This document shows positions 15,585-28,277 of a DNA stretch of 64,000 nt, one piece after another. The stretch lies in assembly GCF_902833905.1 (NCBI RefSeq), contig NZ_CADFGP010000037.1:20047-84046 (forward strand). The letters run 5' to 3'. The DNA comes from Paraburkholderia tuberum STM678. Its GTDB lineage: Bacteria; Pseudomonadota; Gammaproteobacteria; Burkholderiales; Burkholderiaceae. The translations under genes and the position numbers were made by a program. A model generated the notes under the pieces. The model saw only the letters and a program-made list of their open reading frames with translations. It was not told the origin of the DNA and searched no databases. Every line of letters starts with the position of its first letter. Positions within the stretch are counted from its first letter, which is position 1.

Positions 15585-16442
15585 ATGAAGCCCATACGTA
15601 ATACCGACTCTGCTTCAGGAGAGTGGTACATCGACACTGCATGCATCAATTGCGGTGCATCTCGTCACGTCGCGCCTGGGCTGATCGTCGAGCGCAACGA
15701 CAAGAGTGTCTTCGTTCGGCAGCCGGCCACACCGGAAGAGCAGCTTGATGCCTGGCGTGCGGTGCTCGTATGCCCTACGGCGTCGGTACGCAGCGAAACG
15801 AAACAGCCTCGTCCGAACGCAGCGATCTTTCCGCAGCAGATCACATCGGGCGTGTGGCGCTGTGGATTCAACGCACGGTCGTCGTTTGGCGCGCATTCTT
15901 ATTTTGCCGCGCGTCCGGAAGGCAATCTGCTCATCGACTCCCCGCGCTATGCGGCGGAACTCGTGAAATGGTTCGACGGCGCTGGCGGTATTGCGCACAT
16001 TCTGCTGTCGCATCGTGACGACGTCGCAGACGCGGACAAATACGCGCGTCAATTCGGCGCGCGCGTCTGGATTCACCGCGAGGACGTGTCGGCCGCCCCA
16101 TATGCGACGGATCTGCTCGACGACGGTTCAGCACTGAGCATTGCGGCCGGCGTGCGCGCGATCCCTGTACCCGGGCACACTCGGGGTAGCGTCGCGTACC
16201 AGCTCGATGATCGCGTGCTGTTCTCGGGTGATTCGCTTGCCTGGAGCCCACGCCAGCAGGACCTCGTCGCGTTCAGGGACGCGTGCTGGTACTCGTGGAC
16301 AGCGCTCACCGAATCGCTCGGCAAGTTGGCCGCGTATCGCTTCGAATGGCTGCTTCCTGGTCACGGTTGGCACGCGCATTTGCAGGCTGCGGAAATGAAT
16401 GCCCGCTTGCTCGCATTGGTTGCACGCATGCGAAAGGACTGA
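15585..16442 (+). CDS. ferredoxin-MBL-fold hydrolase fusion
   Basis: A 285-residue protein with a short ferredoxin-like N-terminus (Cys20, Cys23 and Cys63 in DTACINCGA and LVCPTAS) followed by a metallo-beta-lactamase fold. The usual HxHxDH metal motif is replaced by HRDDVADA at 143-150, a variant I associate with a bacterial subgroup. The later ligands are present as GHTRGS (His198), FSGDSL (Asp216) and LLPGHGWH. ATG 15585 is preceded by GGGAGC. It stands alone between two LysR genes, and its reaction is unknown. Confidence 0.87.
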   Translation: MKPIRNTDSASGEWYIDTACINCGASRHVAPGLIVERNDKSVFVRQPATPEEQLDAWRAVLVCPTASVRSETKQPRPNAAIFPQQITSGVWRCGFNARSSFGAHSYFAARPEGNLLIDSPRYAAELVKWFDGAGGIAHILLSHRDDVADADKYARQFGARVWIHREDVSAAPYATDLLDDGSALSIAAGVRAIPVPGHTRGSVAYQLDDRVLFSGDSLAWSPRQQDLVAFRDACWYSWTALTESLGKLAAYRFEWLLPGHGWHAHLQAAEMNARLLALVARMRKD

Positions 16443-16622
16443 ATTCGCTGTTTTTCGCTAAAACGCGTCGTCCTTGCCCCTGTGGAAACGCTTGAACTCG
16501 AACCGCACGTGCCAAACAATCGCCTCGACCAGGATCGACGAAGTCGTCAACGATCTGGAGCGCGGGGTCGAATGACTCTTTCTGGGTCGCTTGCCGCCTC
16601 CAGAGTCCGCAAGAGCCGGGCT
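16443..16622. other. intergenic region between convergent genes
   Basis: Separates the MBL gene and a LysR gene transcribed toward it. I see no clear terminator or further gene. Confidence 0.4.
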
Positions 16623-17555
16623 CTATAGCCGCTCGATCAGGCGTCGGTCTCCCTGCTCGCAGTATTCATGACACGCCGCACGTGCCGCGTTCGCTGCGCC
16701 GTGCACGAAAAGCGGCGCATCCGCGCGTCGGGACATCGACACCACGATGGACGGCGGCGAGGGCTGCAGCGGCAGTTCGACCACCTCGCCTCGCGCGATC
16801 AGATCATCGACGAACAGACGCGGAATTGCCGCCACGCCGAAGCCATCGCGCACGAGTTGCACGATCACCGAAATCGATGGCGAACCCGTAATGCGCGTAT
16901 CCGCGAGCGGCACGCCGTTGGCGAGTGCGAGCTTGCTGACGATGTCCTCCAGCGCGCGATGAGGCGCCGTCCCGCGCCCGAATGTGAGGATCGGATGACG
17001 CAGCACGCGTTTCGCGAGTCCGCTGCGCGAAGACGGCAGCAGCCCCGCGCGCGCGATCCAGTGCACCGGATAGTTCGCGAGCGCATCGCAGACGATCGAT
17101 TCCTCGTCGCTGCCTTCCACGCGAATGATGAGATCGAGTTCGCCCGCCATCAGACGCCGCTGCAGCACCACGCTCACGTCCACCGCAAGCTCCACTTCGA
17201 GCTGCGGATAGTCCTTCGAGAGCCGCCGCAGATAGTCGGCAAGCCAGCTATGCACGACCGTCTCGATCACGCCGAGTCGCAACTTGCCGCGCATCGCGCC
17301 TTCATGTGACGCGGCGGCCTGCAACTGGCGCGTCGCCTCGACCACGGCCTTCGCGTAGCCGAGCAGATATTCGCCGTTCGGCGTGAGCCGAAATTCGCGG
17401 CTCTCGCGATCGACGAGCACGGTATGCAATTCGTCTTCCAGTGCCTTCAGGCGCTGCGAGATCGCCGCCGGCGTGGCGTGAAGCGCGGTCGCCGTCGTGC
17501 GGAAACTGCGCAGCTTGGCAAGCGTGACGAAGGTTTCGAGGAAGCGCGTATTCAT
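16623..17555 (-). CDS. LysR family transcriptional regulator (ArgP/IciA-like)
   Basis: A 310-residue LysR protein with a helix-turn-helix LRSFRTTATALHATPAAISQ and RLKALEDELHTVLVDRESRE, and an effector domain beginning GKLRLGVIETVVHSWLADYL. It is divergent from the DUF1445 gene across about 190-220 bp, so it is the natural candidate regulator for the D-glutamate/5-oxoproline-type run that follows. Length is typical. Confidence 0.92.
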   Translation of the reverse strand: MNTRFLETFVTLAKLRSFRTTATALHATPAAISQRLKALEDELHTVLVDRESREFRLTPNGEYLLGYAKAVVEATRQLQAAASHEGAMRGKLRLGVIETVVHSWLADYLRRLSKDYPQLEVELAVDVSVVLQRRLMAGELDLIIRVEGSDEESIVCDALANYPVHWIARAGLLPSSRSGLAKRVLRHPILTFGRGTAPHRALEDIVSKLALANGVPLADTRITGSPSISVIVQLVRDGFGVAAIPRLFVDDLIARGEVVELPLQPSPPSIVVSMSRRADAPLFVHGAANAARAACHEYCEQGDRRLIERL

Positions 17556-17771
17556 CAGTCAAAGGTGGGCAGTGCAACGGAAGCAAACCGCTCCAAAAAT
17601 CTCAACGTGACTCGGGAAAACCCTCGATTCCATTAAGAAATTCTATTCACCTGGCGCAAAGAAAACTAGCTGGCGTCAAATTTTCTTCTTTTCTATGCTT
17701 GGCCTGACGGTAGGCAAGACGCATCGCCCACCGCAGACAATCCGATGCAACCGCCAGAGCACGCTAACACC

Positions 17772-18545
17772 ATGACTCCATCCGAATTCCGCCAGGCCGT
17801 CCGTCACCGCGACTTCCGTGGCCCGACGGCCGGCCATTGCGGCGACTACGCGCAAGCCAATCTCGCGATCCTGCCCGCTGCGCACGCGCACGATTTCCTG
17901 CGCTTTTGCCATGCGAATCCGAAGCCATGTCCGCTGCTCGGCGTGGGCGAGCCTGGCGAGTTCCGCGTGCCGATGCTCGGGCGCGACATCGACATCCGCA
18001 CCGACGTGCCCGCGTACAACGTATATCGCGACGGCAACCTGAGCGAGCGCGTCGAATCGATCGAAGCGCTCTGGCAGGACGATTTCGTCGTATTTGCAAT
18101 TGGCTGTTCGTTCTCGTTCGAGCACATGCTCGCGAAGGAAGGCATCGGCCTGCGCCACGTCGAAGAAGGCCGCAACGTGCCGATGTACCGCACCAGCATC
18201 CCCAACCAGCGGGCGGGCGTGTTCGGGGGCGAACTCGTCGTGTCGATGCGGCCGCTGCGCGGCGCCGACGCGATCCGTGCCGTGCAGATCACGAGCCGCT
18301 TTCCGGGCGTGCATGGCGCGCCCGTGCATATTGGCGATCCAGCGGAACTCGGCATCGTCGATCTCGCGCGCCCCGAGTTCGGCGACCCGGTGACGATCCG
18401 CGCGGGCGAACTGCCTGTCTACTGGGCTTGCGGCGTGACGCCGCAAACGGCACTGATGGCCGCGAAGCTGCCGCTCGCGATTGCGCACGCGCCGGGCCAC
18501 ATGCTGATGACGGATATCACTAACGCGTCGCTGGCTATTTTCTGA
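17772..18545 (+). CDS. DUF1445 family hydro-lyase (D-glutamate cyclase family)
   Basis: A 257-residue protein of the putative hydro-lyase family PF07286, whose mammalian relative DGLUCY cyclises D-glutamate to 5-oxo-D-proline. Conserved parts are FRGPTAGHCGDYAQANLAIL, LPAAHAHDFLRFCHANPKPC, PVYWACGVTPQTALM and the C-terminal HAPGHMLMTDI. I prefer ATG 17772 (MTPSEFRQAV, the usual family start); ATG 17745 in the same frame adds nine residues. The next genes are an MFS carrier and a 5-oxoprolinase-type enzyme, which fits a route from D-glutamate through 5-oxoproline. Confidence 0.88.
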   Translation: MTPSEFRQAVRHRDFRGPTAGHCGDYAQANLAILPAAHAHDFLRFCHANPKPCPLLGVGEPGEFRVPMLGRDIDIRTDVPAYNVYRDGNLSERVESIEALWQDDFVVFAIGCSFSFEHMLAKEGIGLRHVEEGRNVPMYRTSIPNQRAGVFGGELVVSMRPLRGADAIRAVQITSRFPGVHGAPVHIGDPAELGIVDLARPEFGDPVTIRAGELPVYWACGVTPQTALMAAKLPLAIAHAPGHMLMTDITNASLAIF

Positions 18546-18694
18546 CCGTCCCGGCGGCGCGCCGCGCCGTCGTGCAACAAGCGATTCACAGCACCATGAA
18601 GCCATCGGGCCGCGCGGCCCGGAGGGAATGACGCATCCCTACGTTCGTGCGTGGCTTCGATCGTTTCCCATGCGTCTATCCATAGGAGCAGCAG

Positions 18695-20002
18695 ATGGAC
18701 AGCAAGACACTCACGGCGAGCGTCGACGATGCCGCCGACATGAAGTCAAGCACGGGAAGCCCGCAGCTTTCCTGGTATGCCGAAGCCGGTCCGCACGCGC
18801 GTCGCGCGTTCTGGAGTTGCAAGGTCGGCTACATGCTCGACGGCATGGACACGCAGATGCTTTCCTTCGTCATCCCGACGCTCGTCGCTACCTGGGGCAT
18901 CTCGCTCGCGGACGCCGGCTTCATCGGCACGTTGACGCTGCTGTCCTCTGCGCTCGGCGGCTGGATTGCCGGCATTCTTTCCGATCGCATCGGCCGTGTG
19001 CGCACGTTGCAGCTCACCGTCTTGTGGTTCGCCGTGTTCACCGGCCTATGCGGCCTCGCGCAGAACTACGGCCAGTTGCTCGCGGCTCGCGCGTTGATGG
19101 GCTTCGGCTTCGGCGGCGAGTGGACGGCGGGCGCGGTGCTGATCGGCGAGGTGATCCGCGCGCGCGACCGCGGCAAAGCGGTCGGTCTCGTGCAGTCGGG
19201 CTGGGCGCTCGGCTGGGGCGTGGCGGCCCTGCTCTATGCGGTGCTGTTCTCCGTGATGGCGCCTGAAATCGCGTGGCGCGCATTGTTCCTGATCGGACTC
19301 GTGCCTGCCCTGCTCGTGCTCGCGATCCGCCGCTATGTGAAGGAACCTGAAGTATTCGAACAGGCCAGGGTTCAGCAGTACGACACTCAAGACACGCCGC
19401 GCTTCACTGAGATCTTCTCTCCCAGGCTGCTTTCGACGACGCTGCGCGCCGCACTGCTTACGACGGGCGCACAGGGCGGCTACTACGCGATCACGACGTG
19501 GCTGCCGACTTTCCTCAAGACTGAACGTCATCTCACGGTGATGGGCACGGGCGGCTATCTGGCGATGATCATCGCGGGCTCGTACGCGGGCTATCTGTGC
19601 AGCGCGTGGCTCACGGACCGCATCGGCCGCAAGCCGAACTTCATTTTGTTCGCGCTGGGCTCGATGGCGATTGCCTTCGCGTATACCTCGTTGCCGCTCA
19701 CGAATGCATCGATGCTATGGCTCGGCTTTCCGCTCGGCTTTTTCGCGTCGGGCATTTTTTCCGGCATGGGCGCGTTTCTCACCGAACTGTTTCCGACCCG
19801 TGTGCGCGGCTCGGGCCAGGGGTTTTGCTACAACGTCGGCCGCGCGATCGGGGCGCTGTTTCCGGTGCTGATCGGCGTGCTGTCGAGCCGCTTCGGCCTG
19901 GGCACGAGCATCGGGATTTTCGCCGTGGCCGCGTATGGCGTACTGATCATCGCCGCGCTTACGCTGCCCGAGACGCGCGGTCGCGAACTCGAATCGGCCT
20001 GA
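18695..20002 (+). CDS. MFS transporter (AAHS/MHS-like)
   Basis: A 435-residue major facilitator with about twelve hydrophobic segments. Signature motifs are YMLDGMDTQMLSFVIP in helix 1, GWIAGILSDRIGRVRTL between helices 2 and 3, and GFGFGGEWTAGAVLIGE in helix 4, typical of proton symporters for organic acids. It is preceded by AGGAGCAG eight bases before ATG 18695. Lying between the DUF1445 gene and the oxoprolinase gene, it probably imports their substrate. Confidence 0.92.
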   Translation: MDSKTLTASVDDAADMKSSTGSPQLSWYAEAGPHARRAFWSCKVGYMLDGMDTQMLSFVIPTLVATWGISLADAGFIGTLTLLSSALGGWIAGILSDRIGRVRTLQLTVLWFAVFTGLCGLAQNYGQLLAARALMGFGFGGEWTAGAVLIGEVIRARDRGKAVGLVQSGWALGWGVAALLYAVLFSVMAPEIAWRALFLIGLVPALLVLAIRRYVKEPEVFEQARVQQYDTQDTPRFTEIFSPRLLSTTLRAALLTTGAQGGYYAITTWLPTFLKTERHLTVMGTGGYLAMIIAGSYAGYLCSAWLTDRIGRKPNFILFALGSMAIAFAYTSLPLTNASMLWLGFPLGFFASGIFSGMGAFLTELFPTRVRGSGQGFCYNVGRAIGALFPVLIGVLSSRFGLGTSIGIFAVAAYGVLIIAALTLPETRGRELESA

Positions 20003-20052
20003 TTTTCACCTTGCGCACACCACTACCACTTTCGCATCACGACCACGACACC

Positions 20053-23685
<3,633 letters not shown>

Positions 23686-23831
23686 TGCTTCATGGACTGC
23701 GGATGTTCAATGGCGGACAGCGGCGTCGGCTCCCCGATGCCGAGCAGGTTGCCCACGCTATCCCGGAACCAGGCAGCTCTTTCGCCTACCCCACTGCAAC
23801 GCGTCCAGCTCATCTCCATCGGCCCCTCGCT

Positions 23832-24212
23832 TCATCTGAATGCGCTGCCCGATTCTGGCGAAGCAACGAAATGCCCCGGCGTCACGCCGACCGCGCGCCG
23901 AAAGTGTCGGCCAAGATGACTTTGATCGAAAAATCCGACTTCGGCAGCGACCTCACAGGGCGGGACGCCGTCACGCAATAGCCGTTTAGCGTGCTGAATT
24001 CGCACCAGACACACATAGCGATGAGGCGAAATACCCACCTCTTTGCGAAACAGGGTGGCGAAGCGCGAAACACTCAACCCGGCGGTGCCGGCGAGCGTCG
24101 CGAGGCTGACGGGCTGCGCGAACGAACTCTCGATAAAAGCCACGGCCCGCCTGATCGCGCGCGACATCGCCACGGTCCTGTCGCCTGCGCAGTCGTAGAA
24201 GACTCCGGTCAT
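23832..24212 (-). CDS. single-domain AraC-type DNA-binding protein
   Basis: A 126-residue protein made almost entirely of the AraC DNA-binding domain with both helix-turn-helix motifs (LATLAGTAGLSVSRFATLFR and CEVAAEVGFFDQSHLGRHFR). There is no cupin or other sensor domain. It closely resembles the protein encoded at 33412-33813; both carry VGFFDQSHL and a PHRYV/PQQYV linker. The stop lies 146 bp from the oxoprolinase stop, tail to tail. Its target may be the adjacent peptide-type ABC operon. Confidence 0.88.
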   Translation of the reverse strand: MTGVFYDCAGDRTVAMSRAIRRAVAFIESSFAQPVSLATLAGTAGLSVSRFATLFRKEVGISPHRYVCLVRIQHAKRLLRDGVPPCEVAAEVGFFDQSHLGRHFRRAVGVTPGHFVASPESGSAFR

Positions 24213-24247
24213 GTTCTATCCCCTCGCGCTACGTTTTCCTAGCGGCA

Positions 24248-26203
24248 TCAGACCCGCACCGTGCCAGACTGCGCGAGCACGCTCGCCGCAGCAGCAGCGT
24301 CGGGGGGCCCGCTCTGGTATCGCTCCAGTTCCGCTTCGCTGCGATGGCACAGCACCTGCGCGCCGCTCGCGAGCGTGCGCACGCTCGGCGACGTGCGATT
24401 GCAGACACCGTCGATGCGCATCGGGCATCGCGCGAGAAATGTGCAAAGCTCCGGCTCATGAGTCGACTCACCGATCGGCGGCAACGTCTGATGACAACGC
24501 TCGCCCGCTTCTTCGAGCCAGCCGGCGCGAAGCTCCGGCGCCGACGACACGAGCAGATGCGAATACGGGTGATACGGCGGCGCCGACAACGCGTCGCGGT
24601 TGCCCGTCTCGACGCGGTGCCCAGCGTACAGCACGACGATGTCGTCGCTGATCGCACGCACCTTGGCGATGTCGTGCGTGATGAACAGATATGACACGCC
24701 GAGCTTCTTTTGCAGATCGCGCAGCAGCTCGAGAATGGCAGCGCCGACCACCGTATCGAGCGCGGACGTGACTTCGTCGCACAGGATCAACTTGGGTTCG
24801 GCGGCCAGCGCCCGCGCGAGATTCACGCGCTGTTTCTGCCCGCCCGACAGCTCTCCGGTGCGCCGCTGCGCCAGCTCGACAGGCAGGCGCACCAGGCCGA
24901 GCAGTTCGGCGACGCGGCGCCGCGCGGCCTCGCCCTTCATGCCGTGATAGAACTTCAGCGGACGCGCCAGCGTGCGCTCGACGGTGTGCGTCGGATTCAG
25001 CGCGGTGTCGGCGTTCTGGAACACGATCTGGATACAGCGAAACTGTTCGCGGCTGCGGCGGCTGAGGTTGGCGGCGAGCGGCTCACCGTCGAGCAGCAGA
25101 TTGCCGCGCGCCATCGGCACGAGCCCGGCGATCACCTTCGCGAGCGTCGTCTTGCCCGAACCGGATTCGCCGATCACGCCTACCGTCTGACCACGATCGA
25201 TCACGAGGTCCACGTCGCGCAGAATGACCTTGTGCGGCCAGCCCTTCGCGTCGGTGCGGCCGTAGCCGGCCGTCAGACCGCGCAGTTCGAGCAGCGGCGT
25301 GTTCGGCTGGGCTGCGTCCGGAGCCGCCGAGATGGAGGCAGCCGGGGCCACGGGCGTCACGGCAGCAATCAGGCTCTGCGTGTACGGGTGCGCCGGTGCA
25401 TGCAGAATCTGTTCAGTGCGGCCCGTTTCGCGGATTTCACCATTGCTTAGCACGACGATGCGATCCGCCATCTGCGCGACCACCGCCAGATCGTGCGATA
25501 CGTAGACGGCCGTCATTCCGCATTGGCGGATCACGCTGCGAAACGCTTGCAGCACGTCGATCTGCGTGGTGACGTCGAGCGCCGTGGTCGGTTCATCGAG
25601 GATCACGAGTTCGGGGTCGGTGATCAGCGCCATCGCCGCCATCAGCCGCTGCAACTGGCCGCCCGACACCTGGTGCGGGTAGCGCCGGCCGATCGTCTCC
25701 GGCTCCGGCAGCGCGAGCGCGCGGAACAGTTCGACTGCTTTGGACCGCGCGGCGCGCTTGCTGAGCGTGCCGTGAATCAGCGCGCTTTCGATCACCTGGT
25801 CCATGAGCGGGCGCGCCGGGTTGAACGCCGCGGCCGCGCTTTGCGCGATGTAGGCAACCTTGCGGCCACGCAATCCCGCGAGCGCTTTCGGCGAGAGCCC
25901 GAGCACGTCGGTGTCGCCCACCCGGATCGCGCCGCCCGCGATGCGGCAGCCGCTGCGTGCATGGCCCATCAGCGACAGTGCAATCGTGGTTTTGCCCGAG
26001 CCCGACTCGCCGATCAATGCGAGCACCTCGCCGCGCGCAATCTCGAAGTCGATGTCATGCACGATCGTCGTATCCGGCTCGCCGGGCCGGCTTCCCACCA
26101 CGCGCAGGCCTCGTACCTCGACCAGATTCGACGGGGGTAGCGGCGCGGTCCTCGAGATGGTCTCAAAGGCCGCGTGAGCACGTCTGAAAAAAGGTGCCTT
26201 CAT
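24248..26203 (-). CDS. peptide-type ABC transporter, fused double ATP-binding protein
   Basis: A 651-residue protein with two complete ABC ATPase domains in tandem, equivalent to DppD plus DppF (GsiA/YejF-like layout). Each half has GESGSGKTT, a signature (VSGGQLQRLMAAMAL in the first, LSGGQKQRVNLARAL in the second) and a DE(P/V)T box (VILDEPTTALD and LILCDEVTSALD). The second half carries the C-terminal oligopeptide-family extension with Cys-rich ELCTFLARCPMRIDGVC. It is the last gene of the operon, and its start abuts the stop of the permease gene. Confidence 0.92.
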   Translation of the reverse strand: MKAPFFRRAHAAFETISRTAPLPPSNLVEVRGLRVVGSRPGEPDTTIVHDIDFEIARGEVLALIGESGSGKTTIALSLMGHARSGCRIAGGAIRVGDTDVLGLSPKALAGLRGRKVAYIAQSAAAAFNPARPLMDQVIESALIHGTLSKRAARSKAVELFRALALPEPETIGRRYPHQVSGGQLQRLMAAMALITDPELVILDEPTTALDVTTQIDVLQAFRSVIRQCGMTAVYVSHDLAVVAQMADRIVVLSNGEIRETGRTEQILHAPAHPYTQSLIAAVTPVAPAASISAAPDAAQPNTPLLELRGLTAGYGRTDAKGWPHKVILRDVDLVIDRGQTVGVIGESGSGKTTLAKVIAGLVPMARGNLLLDGEPLAANLSRRSREQFRCIQIVFQNADTALNPTHTVERTLARPLKFYHGMKGEAARRRVAELLGLVRLPVELAQRRTGELSGGQKQRVNLARALAAEPKLILCDEVTSALDTVVGAAILELLRDLQKKLGVSYLFITHDIAKVRAISDDIVVLYAGHRVETGNRDALSAPPYHPYSHLLVSSAPELRAGWLEEAGERCHQTLPPIGESTHEPELCTFLARCPMRIDGVCNRTSPSVRTLASGAQVLCHRSEAELERYQSGPPDAAAAASVLAQSGTVRV

Positions 26204-27195
26204 CAGTGGCCTCCATCGGCATCAGGCATGCCCTTGCGGCGGCCATGATGCGGCAGTCCGTCGATCAGCAGGTTCACGCCGACCGTGAGGATCGCGATTG
26301 CGATCGCGGGCAGGATCACGACCGGCACGCCTTCACCGAGGCCGGCGATGTTCTCGCGTACCAGCGAACCGAGATCGGCATACGGCGGCTGCACGCCGAG
26401 ACCGAGAAAGCTCAGGCTGCTCAATAGCAGCACGACGAAAGTGAAGCGCAGTCCGGTGTCGGCGAGTATCGGATGAATCATGTTCGGCAGCATCTCGAAG
26501 CACGCGATGTAGAGCGCGCTTTCGCCGCGCGCCCGCGCGACCTGCACGTATTCGAGCGTGCCGATATTGACCGCCAGCGAGCGGGCGATCCGGTACGAGC
26601 CCGGCATGTAGCTGATCGCCGCGGTCACGATCAGCAACGGCAGTGACGAGCCGAACGCGGCGACGATCATCAGCGCGAACATCTTCGACGGGATCGACGT
26701 CACCGCATCGAGCAGCCGGCTCATGGTTTCGTCGATACGGCGGCCGGCTACGGCCGCCAGCAGTCCCAGCATGGTCCCCGTGAGCGCCGCGAGCAGCGCC
26801 GCCGCCAGCGCGAGCACGACCGTCAGGCGCATCCCGTAGATGATGCGGGTCAACATGTCGCGACCCAGGTAGTCGGAGCCGAACGGCAGCTTCGCGCTGA
26901 AGCCCGCGAATACGTCAGGCGTGAGGATCGCGCCGATCGAATGCGGCGCGAGCCACGGTGCGAACGCCGCGACGAACAACGCGCAACTGACCATCGCCAG
27001 GCCGATCCAGCCGCCGGTCGACAGGTTCATGCGTTGCGCGAGGCTGCGGCGGCGCACCGGTCGAGGCGCCGGGCCTCCGCCGCCGCCCCAGGACCGCGCG
27101 GGATCGGCGCCCTCCGGCATCATGCTGCTGCGTTGCACCGGTTCGAGCGCACCGAGCCGGTGAGGCGCATCGGAAGAAGGTCGAAGAATCGTCAT
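26203..27195 (-). CDS. ABC transporter permease (DppC type)
   Basis: A 330-residue permease with an unusually long Pro/Gly-rich cytoplasmic N-terminus (ARSWGGGGGPAPRP near residue 33), then six membrane spans. It has FGSDYLGRDMLTRIIYGMR, the DppC hallmark, and an EAA loop near VQVARARGESALYIACFEML. ATG 27195 overlaps the upstream permease stop by 4 bp; the longer frame to 27570 is antisense-like filler within the other permease gene. The C-terminus, HHGRRKGMPDADGGH, is hydrophilic. Confidence 0.9.
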   Translation of the reverse strand: MTILRPSSDAPHRLGALEPVQRSSMMPEGADPARSWGGGGGPAPRPVRRRSLAQRMNLSTGGWIGLAMVSCALFVAAFAPWLAPHSIGAILTPDVFAGFSAKLPFGSDYLGRDMLTRIIYGMRLTVVLALAAALLAALTGTMLGLLAAVAGRRIDETMSRLLDAVTSIPSKMFALMIVAAFGSSLPLLIVTAAISYMPGSYRIARSLAVNIGTLEYVQVARARGESALYIACFEMLPNMIHPILADTGLRFTFVVLLLSSLSFLGLGVQPPYADLGSLVRENIAGLGEGVPVVILPAIAIAILTVGVNLLIDGLPHHGRRKGMPDADGGH

Positions 27196-28145
27196 GTCCG
27201 CAGCCTCGGGTTCGAGATGATGGCGCACAGGTCGGCTAGCAGCACGAGCAGCAGATAGCCGAGGCAGAACAGCAGCGTGCAGGCCTGTACGAGCGGGAAG
27301 TCGCGGTTGCTGACCGCGTCGACCATCAGGCTGGCGAGGCCCGGGTAGTTGAAGATGGTCTCGACGACGATCACGCCGCCAAGCAGATAAGACAGGCTCA
27401 GCGCGATTGCATTGGCGATCGGGCCGATCGCATTCGGCAGTGCGTGGCGCAGTACGATGCGGGCGGGGCTCGCGCCCTTGAGCATCGCCATTTCCACATA
27501 CGAAGAACTGAGTTGCTCGATCACCGCGGCGCGTGTCATGCGGGCCATCTGCGCGATCACGACCGCGCACAGCGTGACGACCGGCATCGCATACGCGCGC
27601 AGAAAGTCGTGCAGGCTCTCGATCTCACCGCTGTACGACAGCGCCGACAGCCAGTGCAGCTTGACGGCCAGCACCAGCACCGCCAGCGTCGCGATCAGGA
27701 ACTCGGGCGTGGCGACCAGCGACAGCGTACCGAGGCTCACGATCCGATCGATCAGCGAGTCGCGCTTGACTGCCGCAAGAATGCCCGCCGACACCGCGAT
27801 CGGCACCGACACCCCGGTGGTGATCGCCGCGAGGGTCAGCGACTTCGGCAGGCGCCCTTCGATCATCTCGGACACCGGCAGATTGCTCGACAGCGACACG
27901 CCAAAGTTCGCGTGCAGCAGACCGACGAGCCAATGGAAGTACCGCAGGTATGCCGGCTGGTCGAGGCCGAACTGCAGCCGCAGCGCCGCGACCGTATCCG
28001 CCGTCGCCGACTGGCCGAGTGCGGCCTGCGCGGCATCGCCCGGCAACAGGTTGGTGATCACGAAGATGATGATCGAGACAATCAGCAGCGTCAGCGCAGT
28101 GACGGCGACGCGCCGGCCGATCAACTGGGCGATATTCCCGTTCAT
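27192..28145 (-). CDS. ABC transporter permease (DppB type)
   Basis: A 317-residue DppB-like permease: first span TALTLLIVSIIIFVITNLLP, then PGDAAQAALGQSA, the LRLQFGLDQPAYLRYFHWL family signature and the loop VEMAMLKGASPARIVLRHAL. GAGGAG lies nine bases before ATG 28145; ATG 28151 is only three bases from it and ATG 28178 has no site. It forms the channel with the DppC-type subunit. Confidence 0.9.
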   Translation of the reverse strand: MNGNIAQLIGRRVAVTALTLLIVSIIIFVITNLLPGDAAQAALGQSATADTVAALRLQFGLDQPAYLRYFHWLVGLLHANFGVSLSSNLPVSEMIEGRLPKSLTLAAITTGVSVPIAVSAGILAAVKRDSLIDRIVSLGTLSLVATPEFLIATLAVLVLAVKLHWLSALSYSGEIESLHDFLRAYAMPVVTLCAVVIAQMARMTRAAVIEQLSSSYVEMAMLKGASPARIVLRHALPNAIGPIANAIALSLSYLLGGVIVVETIFNYPGLASLMVDAVSNRDFPLVQACTLLFCLGYLLLVLLADLCAIISNPRLRT

Positions 28146-28277
28146 GGGCATGAGCTCCTCGGTTAGGCTGCGCGACACGGCGAGTCATACATGAGCCGTG
28201 CCGCTCGGGCGCGCTGCGGCTGCCTGCCGCGAGCGGCGCGGCGGGGGCCACCCGCCGCGTCCGGGCGCTTCAGCGGG

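Noticed and set aside
19597..20052. Upstream extension of the oxoprolinase frame
   Set aside because: It overlaps the MFS gene in another frame and has shadow-like Arg-rich composition; ATG 20053 begins the conserved HyuA fold.
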